From Desertimonas flava (GTDB lineage: Bacteria > Actinomycetota > Acidimicrobiia > Acidimicrobiales > Ilumatobacteraceae): DNA of 60,883 nt. A program made the translations under genes and the position numbers. The notes under the pieces are model-generated. The model had not been told where the DNA came from. It searched no databases and saw nothing but the letters and a program-made list of their open reading frames with translations. Location: assembly GCF_003426815.1 (NCBI RefSeq), contig NZ_QKYK01000033.1, positions 1 through 60,883 of the forward strand, in the 5' to 3' direction. Positions 8,723-15,480 of the stretch are shown here, one piece after another; within the stretch, counting starts at the first letter, position 1; the number at the start of each line of letters is the position of its first letter.

Positions 8723-9253
8723 CTACTGACGGATCTCGACGTGGATCGGCGCGGCGACCAGGTCGGCGATCGACTGGAAGTTCGAGGTGTGCATGACCAA
8801 CGTCTCGGACTCACCCCCGCTGAGGTAGGCGATCCGGCAATCGATCGAGCGTCCGTTGGCGACGTTCACGACGGTGACCCGTTCGCCGATCGCCAGACCG
8901 TTGAACTCACATTCGTTCCACGACACCCGTGCGCTGTAGGTGGCGACGGCGGTGGCGACGGCCTGATGGGGTTCGCGGCCCACCGCGATGGTGGGCACCG
9001 TCGGCGCCGTGACGGTGACCGTGGGCTGCAGGTAGACGGCGCCACCCGCCCCCATCGGGTCGAACTCGTCGGGCCGGTCCCCTGCCGTGGAGTGGTCGGC
9101 CTCACCGGGATCGATCCCCGCAGCGGCGACGTTCGGGCGCGCCGATCCGGGACCATCCCCACTGCGGTTGACCAACCAGATGGTCGGAAGCGCCAGCAGG
9201 GTGATCACGGTGGCCAGCAGGATCCGGCCGCGGTCACGGTCGTCGAGTCTCAG
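8723..9253 (-). CDS. Membrane-anchored protein with double-psi beta-barrel-like C-terminus
   Basis: 176 residues if read from a CTG at 9253. No ATG, GTG or TTG lies in a sensible place: ATG 9376 would overlap tatD by 77 nt, and GTG 9208 falls inside the hydrophobic helix. The CTG is preceded by GGAG at 5 nt and gives a tidy signal anchor, charged MRLDDRDRGR then about 20 hydrophobic residues. The C-terminal 90 residues include GERVTVVNVANGRSIDCRI and end PIHVEIRQ, resembling the RlpA/expansin double-psi barrel. In mycobacteria this slot between tatD and rsmA holds the resuscitation factor rpfB, so a peptidoglycan role is plausible. Not a confident family assignment. Confidence 0.6.
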   Translation of the reverse strand: MRLDDRDRGRILLATVITLLALPTIWLVNRSGDGPGSARPNVAAAGIDPGEADHSTAGDRPDEFDPMGAGGAVYLQPTVTVTAPTVPTIAVGREPHQAVATAVATYSARVSWNECEFNGLAIGERVTVVNVANGRSIDCRIAYLSGGESETLVMHTSNFQSIADLVAAPIHVEIRQ

Positions 9254-9299
9254 GGTTTCTCCGTGTCGTACAGGAAGTTTCAGTCTACGCGGGAGACGC

Positions 9300-10088
9300 T
9301 CAGGGCTGTGAGTCGGGCGGATCGAGCCGGAACAGCCGGCGCGCCGCGTCGCCTGTGGATAACCGTATCCGATCAACCGGCTCGTCGTGGACCGCGGCGA
9401 GGCAGGTCCCGACCAAGAGCACCCACGCCGGCCGGTTGGGCTTGCCCCGATTGGGCACCGGGGCGAGATACGGGCTGTCGGTCTCCACGAGCATCCGGTC
9501 GAGCGGGCAGAGCTCGGCGGCGGCCCGCACGTCGGCGGCGGTCTTGAACGTGACGATGCCCGAGAAGCTCAAGGCTGCACCGCGGTCGAGACACCGCCGG
9601 GCCTCGTCGGGCCCACCGGTGAAGCAGTGGAACACCGTGCGCTCGGGCGTGCCCACGGCATCGAGGACGTCGAACGTGTCGGCCCATGCGTCGCGCGTGT
9701 GGATGACGAGGGCCAGGTCGAGCCGGATGGCCAGGTCGATCTGGGCGGCGAACACGTCTCGCTGCACGTCCCGCGGTGAGTGGTCGTAGTAGTAGTCGAG
9801 CCCGCACTCCCCCACGGCGACCAGTCGGCGATCGCCGGCGTCGAGGAGATCGACGACGGTGTCCACGCCGTTGTTGGCATCGTGAGGATGAAGGCCCACG
9901 GTCGCGTAGACGTCGGCGTTGGCGTGGGCGCACTCGAGCGCGGCGATGGACGTCGGGCGATCGCATCCGACGGCGATCATCGTGACGACGCCGGCGTCCC
10001 GGGCCTCGGCGAGGGCGCCGGCTGGGCCGCCTGGCATCCGCTCGTCGTAGACGTGGCAGTGGCTGTCCACCCAGCCGTCGCCGCTCAC
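9300..10088 (-). CDS. tatD: TatD family metal-dependent hydrolase (DNase)
   Basis: 262 residues from a GTG at 10088 that overlaps the metG stop as GTGA. TIM-barrel amidohydrolase with DSHCHVYD near the start (metal-binding HxH), ATVGLHPHDA near 55, VAVGECGLDYYYDHSP near 80 (the metal-binding Glu), VIHTRDA, FHCFTGG near 140, and VETDSPYLAP near 200. Family members are 3'-5' exonucleases or DNA-repair nucleases. Coupled to metG, as in many actinobacteria. Confidence 0.95.
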   Translation of the reverse strand: MSGDGWVDSHCHVYDERMPGGPAGALAEARDAGVVTMIAVGCDRPTSIAALECAHANADVYATVGLHPHDANNGVDTVVDLLDAGDRRLVAVGECGLDYYYDHSPRDVQRDVFAAQIDLAIRLDLALVIHTRDAWADTFDVLDAVGTPERTVFHCFTGGPDEARRCLDRGAALSFSGIVTFKTAADVRAAAELCPLDRMLVETDSPYLAPVPNRGKPNRPAWVLLVGTCLAAVHDEPVDRIRLSTGDAARRLFRLDPPDSQP

Positions 10089-11605
10089 GGCTTGATGCGG
10101 GGGAAGAGGGGGTCGCCCTTGGTGACGGGCCGGCCGGCGGCAGCACCGCTCCATTCGACGTCGCCGGGCACGCGCTGGTCGCTGACCAGGCCGTCGAGAC
10201 CGAGTCGCTCCCAGATCCGCTGCGTGGTGGCCGGAATGGCGGGCGAGGCGAGCACGGTGACGATCCGGAGGGCCTCGACCGCGTCGCCGAGCACGACGTC
10301 GACGGCCGGCCCGGGCTCGGCCTTCCACGGCTCGTTGGCCTCGAGGTAGGCGTTGGTCGCCCGGATGAGCGACCACGTCGCCTCGAGGCCGCGATGGGGC
10401 GCGATCTCGTCCCACGCCGTGATGGCCGCCGTCACGGCGTCGGAGGCGGCGGCGGCCAGCGGGCTGTCGGGTGAGGCGGCCGGGGCGATGCCGCCGCACT
10501 TCGAGCCGACCACCGTGGCGACACGCGACACGAGGTTGCCGAGGTTGTTGGCGAGATCGGAGTTGTAGCGACCGATGATGCCGTCGCGGGTGAAGTCGCC
10601 GTCATTGCCGTAGGGGGTGTCGGCGAGCACGTAGTAGCGCAGGCCGTCGACGCCGACGGTGTCGACCATGTCGAGGGGCGTGACGACGTTGCCGGTCGAC
10701 TTGGACATCTTCTCGTTGTCGACGAGAAGCCAGCCGCCCACCGCGTAGCGGCGGGTCGGCTCGATGCCGGCCGACATCAGCATCGCCGGCCAGTACACAC
10801 AATGGAAGCGGATGATGTCCTTGCCGATGAAGTGGACGTCGGCCGGCCACCACGTCTCGAACGCCGTCTGCGACGCCTCGTCGGTGGCGCCGAAGCCGAC
10901 GGCGCTCATGTAGTTGGTGAGGGCGTCGAACCAGACGTAGGTGACGTGTTTGGCGTCCCACGGCAGCGGGACGCCCCACGTGAGGCTGGTGCGGCTGACC
11001 GAGAAGTCCTTGAGCCCCGAACGGATGAGGCCGAGCGCCTCGTTGCCGCGGAACTCGGGCACGATCGCGCCGGGATGGGCCTCGTACCAGTCGAGCAGGC
11101 GCTGTTCGAAGCGGCTGAGGCGGAAGAAGTAGTTCTCCTCCTCGAGCACGTCGACCGGGGTCTTGTGGATCGGGCACAGATCGACCGGGAGCAATTCGTC
11201 GTCGGTGTAGTACGCCTCGCAACGCACGCAGTACTTGCCGCGGTAGTAGTCGAGCTCGATGTCGCCCGCGTCGTAGCACCGCTGGAGCAGTTCGGTGACC
11301 GCCGTGTAGTGCCGCGGCTCGGTGGTGCGGATGAAGTCGTCGTTGCTGATGTCGAGCGAGTCCCACGCGGCGGCGAAGCGCGGGGCGATGCCGTCGGCGA
11401 ACGTCTTGGGGTCGAGACCGGCCGCGGCCGCCGCCTGTTGGATCTTGAGGCCGTGCTCGTCGGTACCGGTGAGGAATTTGACGTCCTCGCCGAGCAGCCG
11501 GTGCCAGCGCGAGACGGCATCGGCGACGATGGTGGTATAGGCGTGCCCGATGTGCGGTTCGTCGTTGACGTAGTAGATGGGGGTCGTCGCGTAGAACCTG
11601 CTCAC
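10085..11605 (-). CDS. metG: Methionyl-tRNA synthetase
   Basis: 506 residues, class I synthetase. ATP-site signatures PHIGHAY near residue 18 (HIGH) and KMSKSTGN near 300 (KMSKS). A CVRCEAYY...CPIH knuckle near 125 holds three Cys. YVWFDALTNYMSAVG is the Met pocket region. The C-terminal helical anticodon domain ends with RVPGDVEW and there is no fused dimerisation module, so this is the short form. GTG start at 11605, with TACCCT (11613-11618 on the complement) exactly 7 nt before it, which suggests a leaderless mRNA. First gene of a tight run with tatD. Confidence 0.97.
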   Translation of the reverse strand: MSRFYATTPIYYVNDEPHIGHAYTTIVADAVSRWHRLLGEDVKFLTGTDEHGLKIQQAAAAAGLDPKTFADGIAPRFAAAWDSLDISNDDFIRTTEPRHYTAVTELLQRCYDAGDIELDYYRGKYCVRCEAYYTDDELLPVDLCPIHKTPVDVLEEENYFFRLSRFEQRLLDWYEAHPGAIVPEFRGNEALGLIRSGLKDFSVSRTSLTWGVPLPWDAKHVTYVWFDALTNYMSAVGFGATDEASQTAFETWWPADVHFIGKDIIRFHCVYWPAMLMSAGIEPTRRYAVGGWLLVDNEKMSKSTGNVVTPLDMVDTVGVDGLRYYVLADTPYGNDGDFTRDGIIGRYNSDLANNLGNLVSRVATVVGSKCGGIAPAASPDSPLAAAASDAVTAAITAWDEIAPHRGLEATWSLIRATNAYLEANEPWKAEPGPAVDVVLGDAVEALRIVTVLASPAIPATTQRIWERLGLDGLVSDQRVPGDVEWSGAAAGRPVTKGDPLFPRIKP

Positions 11606-11612
11606 GGCCCGA

Positions 11613-11618
11613 AGGGTA
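11613..11618 (-). promoter_or_regulatory. -10 box of metG (leaderless)
   Basis: TACCCT on the minus strand, 7 nt before the GTG start at 11605. A transcript would begin at or next to the start codon. Confidence 0.5.
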
Positions 11619-11707
11619 CCGATGGCATGTCGCCACGGCTGACCGGGACGACCGGCCGGCGACGGCGGTCACAGTTCTACGATCAAACCCAGCGCCCGGC
11701 CGGTTCG

Positions 11708-11713
11708 TAGGAT
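11708..11713 (+). promoter_or_regulatory. -10 box of thioesterase gene (leaderless)
   Basis: TAGGAT, 7 nt before the ATG at 11721; no ribosome site lies between. Confidence 0.5.
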
Positions 11714-11720
11714 CGCGCAG

Positions 11721-12545
11721 ATGGCATCAGCGTTCGAGACGGCGACCGCCGCCACCCGGCGACCCGACAGCCCCGGTTCCCGTTCGGTGTACGACGGTGC
11801 GGTGGCCGACGGCTGGGACATCGGTGGTGTCGCCAACGGTGGGTATGTGTTGGCACTGGCCGCCCGGGCGATGGCCGACACCGCCGGCCGACCGCCGCTG
11901 TCGGTGACGGCCCACTACCTGGCGCCGGGCCGACCCGGACCGTGCGTTGTCGAGGTCGAGCCGGTGCGGATCGGCCGGCGCATGGCCACCGTGGCGGCGC
12001 GTCTGACGCAGGGCGACACCGAGGTGATCCGCGTGCTCGGCACGTTCGGGGCGCCGCCGGCCCCCGACGGGGAGCCGATCGCCACCGTCGCGCCACCCGC
12101 CGACCTCCCGGACTACGAGCACACCCCGACGATGGAGCGCTTCTCGCCGACGATGGCGCCGTCAGGCTTTCCCCGACAGGTGGAGATGCGCATCCGCCCG
12201 GGCGACGAAGGGTTCGCCGTCGAACGACCGACCGGCCGGGCCGAGCTCGCCGGCTGGTTCGCCCTGGCCGGTCAGGCGCCCGGCGACGCGATCGATGCCA
12301 TCGGGCTGCTGCTCGCGGCGGACGCCTTCTTCCCACCGGTGTTCAACGCCGGCGTCACCCCGGGGTGGGTCCCGACGCTCGAGTTGACCGTGCACATCCG
12401 GGCCGTGCCGGCGCCAGGGCCGGTCGCCGCCCGCTTCCACAGCGACGTGATCGCCGGCGGGTTGCTCAACGAGGACGGCGAACTGTGGGACTCGACGGGC
12501 ACGCTCGTCGCCCAGTCGCGCCAGCTCGCCCTGATGCCCCGCTGA
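11721..12545 (+). CDS. TesB-like acyl-CoA thioesterase family protein
   Basis: 274 residues with two hotdog-fold halves. The first half has GGVANGGYVLALAARAM near residue 34, typical of the 4HBT_3/TesB-like families, and RIGRRMATVAARLTQG near 82. The second half has TLELTVHIRAVP near 218, GGLLNEDGELWDSTG and LVAQSRQLALM, the usual final strand. Expected to hydrolyse acyl-CoA thioesters in the cytoplasm; the substrate cannot be read from sequence. Stands alone, divergent from metG and convergent with the PadR gene 13 nt away. Confidence 0.8.
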   Translation: MASAFETATAATRRPDSPGSRSVYDGAVADGWDIGGVANGGYVLALAARAMADTAGRPPLSVTAHYLAPGRPGPCVVEVEPVRIGRRMATVAARLTQGDTEVIRVLGTFGAPPAPDGEPIATVAPPADLPDYEHTPTMERFSPTMAPSGFPRQVEMRIRPGDEGFAVERPTGRAELAGWFALAGQAPGDAIDAIGLLLAADAFFPPVFNAGVTPGWVPTLELTVHIRAVPAPGPVAARFHSDVIAGGLLNEDGELWDSTGTLVAQSRQLALMPR

Positions 12546-12558
12546 CGCGTCGTTCGGG

Positions 12559-13230
12559 CTAGCCCTCCGCGTCGGGCGCAGGGTCGGACGCAGCGCCCGG
12601 GTCGGCCGGGCCGGCCGTCACGGTGTCGTCGCCGAGGAGCCGGTAGATCTCCCTGCGGGCATTGTCGACGATGGCGATCGCCGCGGCGAGCTGGGCCGGG
12701 GTCCCGGCGGCGACGACCTGCTTGGCGGCCATGCCGAGCGTGCCGAAGGAGCGAAACAGCAGCCCCGGGTTGGCACCGCCGCCGAACCCGGCCGTGGCCC
12801 AGGGCTCGGCGCCGGCGTCGGCGATGCGGCGGGCGGCCTCCGCCCGACCGGCGTCGGTCACGGTGTAGACACGCTTGCCGTCGCGCTCGGCCGACGTGAC
12901 GAGGCCCTCGTCCTCGAGCTGCTGGAGCGTCGGATAGACCGATCCGGCGCTCGGGCGCCAGACGCCACCGCTCTTCGCCTCGAGCCGGCTCATGATGTCG
13001 TAGCCGTGGCCCGGCTCCTCGCCGAGCACGGCGAGCACGGCGGTGCGGATGTCGCCGCGGCGCATCCGTCCGCGGCCTCCGCCGCGACGCCCGGGGCCGT
13101 GGCCCCAGCCGCCCCAGCCACCCTCCGGAGGCGGGCCACCGCGGTTGAAACGGGCGTCGGGGCCGGGACGTCGGTGTCCGTCTCGATGACCGTCTCGATG
13201 AACAAAGGGGAAGTGTTCTGCGTTGCGCAT
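12559..13230 (-). CDS. PadR family transcriptional regulator
   Basis: 223 residues. Start MRNAEHFPF at 13230, 8 nt after GGAG. The N-terminal 60 residues are rich in His, Arg and Gly (HRDGHRDGHRR, then GGWGGWGHGPGRRGGGRGR), a low-complexity lead common in actinobacterial PadR proteins. The winged helix follows: RRGDIRTAVLAVLGEEPGHG, YDIMSRLE, SVYPTLQQLEDEGLV, DGKRVYTVTDAGR. The C-terminal part is helical. The promoter region carries a 14-bp perfect palindrome (13288-13301), a probable self-regulatory operator. No obvious efflux target is adjacent. Confidence 0.9.
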   Translation of the reverse strand: MRNAEHFPFVHRDGHRDGHRRPGPDARFNRGGPPPEGGWGGWGHGPGRRGGGRGRMRRGDIRTAVLAVLGEEPGHGYDIMSRLEAKSGGVWRPSAGSVYPTLQQLEDEGLVTSAERDGKRVYTVTDAGRAEAARRIADAGAEPWATAGFGGGANPGLLFRSFGTLGMAAKQVVAAGTPAQLAAAIAIVDNARREIYRLLGDDTVTAGPADPGAASDPAPDAEG

Positions 13231-13287
13231 GTCGATGTCTCCAGATCGTTCGTTGCGACGACACGTCTCGTCGTGTCGCGATATGAA

Positions 13288-13301
13288 CACGATATATCGT
13301 G
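13288..13301. promoter_or_regulatory. Palindromic operator candidate upstream of padR-type gene
   Basis: CACGATATATCGTG, a perfect 14-bp palindrome in AT-richer sequence 58 nt before the PadR start. PadR repressors commonly bind such inverted repeats in their own promoter. Confidence 0.55.
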
Positions 13302-13357
13302 ATCGTTCGTAATGCAAGGCGCCGGGTGCGGCCCGACGGCGCATGCGATGCGACGGG

Positions 13358-14158
13358 TCAGCGCGACGCGGCGACGCGGGCGTAGCGAACGCCCCCGGCG
13401 AAGCTCGCTGCGGCGAGACCGGCGCCGGCGGCCCCCGACGCGACACGCCGGATCACCGACTTGGTGCGCTGGCTGAACTCCACCACCGGCCAGCCGTGTC
13501 TCGACGCGTGGCGCTCGAGTGCCGTGTCGGGGTTGACGGCCACGGGGTGGCCGACGGCCATGAGCATCGGCAGGTCGCTCGCCGAGTCGCTGTACGCGTA
13601 ACACTGGGCGAGGTCGAGACCCTCCCACCGGGCGATCTCCTCGATCGCCTCCACCTTGCCGGGTCCGTAGCAGAAGGGGCCCTCGAGCTCGCCGGTGTAC
13701 ACGCCGTCGACGATGCGGCTGCGCGTGCCGATCCCGGCGGTCATCCCCAACGTGGTGGCGAGGGGCTCGACGATCTCGACCGGTGACGCCGAGACGATGT
13801 AGGTCGCCCGGCCGGCGTGACGGTGGAGGTCGAGGAGCCGGCGGGCTTCGGGGCGGATCTTGCCGAGCAGCTTGGGCAGCACCTCGGCGTTGAGGGCGAC
13901 GAGGTCGTCCTGGCGCACGCCCTTGACCGCGCCGAGGATGCGATCGCGCACGCCGTCGGTGGTGCCGTCGCTGGCCCCCTTCAGCTTGAAGGCCACCGCG
14001 GACGCGGCGTCCTTGACGAACTGGCGGTTGCCGATCAGCCCGGCCGAGCGGGCGGTGGCGGCGACGACGAACACCGACGAACCGGCGATCAGGGTCCGGT
14101 CGAGGTCGAAGAAGGCCGCGCTCGGACCCGGCGCGATGATCGGCCGGTACTCGCTCAC
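13358..14158 (-). CDS. HAD-IB family phosphatase (SerB-like)
   Basis: 266 residues from a GTG at 14158 that overlaps the rsmI stop (GTGA). HAD motifs: AAFFDLDRTLIAGSS (DxDxT) near residue 15, VSASP near 120 (motif II Ser), and YAYSDSASDLPML near 188 (motif IV). KLLGKIRPEARRLLDLH forms part of the cap. IB-subfamily members act on phosphoserine, lysophosphatidic acid or similar phosphomonoesters. The C-terminal tail has an Ala/Gly-rich stretch (SGAAGAGLAAASFAGG) that could be a membrane helix. Substrate unknown. Confidence 0.85.
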   Translation of the reverse strand: MSEYRPIIAPGPSAAFFDLDRTLIAGSSVFVVAATARSAGLIGNRQFVKDAASAVAFKLKGASDGTTDGVRDRILGAVKGVRQDDLVALNAEVLPKLLGKIRPEARRLLDLHRHAGRATYIVSASPVEIVEPLATTLGMTAGIGTRSRIVDGVYTGELEGPFCYGPGKVEAIEEIARWEGLDLAQCYAYSDSASDLPMLMAVGHPVAVNPDTALERHASRHGWPVVEFSQRTKSVIRRVASGAAGAGLAAASFAGGVRYARVAASR

Positions 14159-15033
14159 GCCCCGTTCTTACCTGCTGCCGGGGTGGAGATGCCGGCAGAA
14201 CGGCGTGATCTCCGTCGCGCGACGGCGATGTCGTATGCCTCGCGCCGGCCGACGCCGAGCGCCGCCGACACGTCGGTGGCGGCCTCCTTGGTGGAGAGTC
14301 CTCGATCGAGCGCGCGGTCGACGGCGGCGGCAACGTCGGTCGGGGAGGCGGCCGCAGCAGCCGGGGCCCCGCCGAGCACCACGACGTACTCTCCCCGCGG
14401 TTCACCGAGGGTGATCGAACCGAGCGTGCCCCGCACGACGGTCTCGTAGAGCTTCGTCAGCTCACGGGCGACGGCGACCGGCCGATCGTCGCCACACACG
14501 GCGGCGAGATCGGCGATCGTGCGCTCGATCCGGTGTGGCGCTTCGTAGAGCACCACCGTGCGCTGCTCGGCGGCCACCTCGGCGAGTCGCTCCCTGCGGG
14601 CCGATCCGGAACGAGGCAGGAAGCCCTCCATGACGAATCGCGAGGTCGGCAGCCCGCTGATCACCAGCGCGGTCACGAAGGCCGCCGGGCCGGGCACCGC
14701 AGAGACCGCGAACCCGGCGTCGATCACGCCGTGCACGAGCCGCTCGCCCGGGTCGCTGATGCCGGGCGTCCCCGCGTCGGTGACGAGGGCGACATCGCCA
14801 CCCGCCGCGAGGACGTCGATCACCTCCGCCAGTCGGGCCGTCTCGGTGTGCTCGTTGGCGACCGCGAGGCGCCGGGCGTGGACGCCGGCGTGCTGCAGCA
14901 ACCGCCCCGTCCGCCTCGTGTCCTCGCAGCAGACCAGCTCGACCGCACCGAGCACCTCGATCGCCCGCGGCGGAAGGTCGCCGAGGTTCCCGATCGGCGT
15001 CGCGACGAGCACGAGCGAGCCGGCGTCAGGCAT
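14155..15033 (-). CDS. rsmI: 16S rRNA (cytidine1402-2'-O)-methyltransferase
   Basis: 292 residues from ATG 15033 (MPDAGSLVLVATPIGN); an alternative start at 15066 would overlap the upstream gene by 41 nt rather than 8. Tetrapyrrole-methylase fold: LVATPIGNLGDLPPRA at the N-terminus, CEDTRRTGRLL near 38, VTDAGTPGISDPG near 85, PGPAAFVTALVISGLP near 115, and LYEAPHRI near 165. Methylates C1402 in the ribosomal P site together with RsmH. Coupled both to the DUF192 gene upstream and the HAD gene downstream. Confidence 0.95.
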   Translation of the reverse strand: MPDAGSLVLVATPIGNLGDLPPRAIEVLGAVELVCCEDTRRTGRLLQHAGVHARRLAVANEHTETARLAEVIDVLAAGGDVALVTDAGTPGISDPGERLVHGVIDAGFAVSAVPGPAAFVTALVISGLPTSRFVMEGFLPRSGSARRERLAEVAAEQRTVVLYEAPHRIERTIADLAAVCGDDRPVAVARELTKLYETVVRGTLGSITLGEPRGEYVVVLGGAPAAAAASPTDVAAAVDRALDRGLSTKEAATDVSAALGVGRREAYDIAVARRRSRRSAGISTPAAGKNGA

Positions 15034-15370
15034 CGGCGGGGCCGTCGCGGAGCTCGACGACGTCACCGATCGACAGGCCCCACCGCTCGAAGGACCCGAG
15101 CCCGGTCTCGACGACCCACGTCGCCCGCTTCACCGGGGCGCCCAGTCGCCACCGCCGCATCCGCACGATCTTGATCACCACCCCGTCGGCGTCGACGAAC
15201 GCGACGTCGATCGGGAATCGCATCCCGAACGTGTGCACCCACCGGCATCGCTCGATGACGAGCGCACCGTCGACACCGTCGCGACCGCGCAGGCCGCGTC
15301 GCCGCTCACTTCTGGAGGCGGCAACCTCGGCCGACGCCAACACGCGCGCTTCGCTCACCAACCAGGCCAC
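15026..15370 (-). CDS. DUF192 family protein
   Basis: 114 residues from a GTG at 15370. The signature is FGMRFPIDVAFVDADGVVIKIVRM (two family blocks around residues 48-70), ending WGLSIGDVVEL. No signal peptide is seen, although many DUF192 proteins are exported. Function unknown. It starts an rsmI-HAD cluster with overlapping reading frames. Confidence 0.8.
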   Translation of the reverse strand: MAWLVSEARVLASAEVAASRSERRRGLRGRDGVDGALVIERCRWVHTFGMRFPIDVAFVDADGVVIKIVRMRRWRLGAPVKRATWVVETGLGSFERWGLSIGDVVELRDGPADA

Positions 15371-15446
15371 GCCCGCACTCTGCCATACCGGCGCGACACC
15401 GGCCAGACGCCATGCCGCCGATCAGGTCCGGAGGACGCCCGCCATC

Positions 15447-15452
15447 TACAGT
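15447..15452 (+). promoter_or_regulatory. -10-like box of the molybdenum hydroxylase gene
   Basis: TACAGT about 28 nt before the GTG at 15481, leaving a short leader that includes the GAAGGGGG ribosome site. Confidence 0.35.
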
Positions 15453-15480
15453 TCGTTTCTCCAGCATCGAAGGGGGCTTT

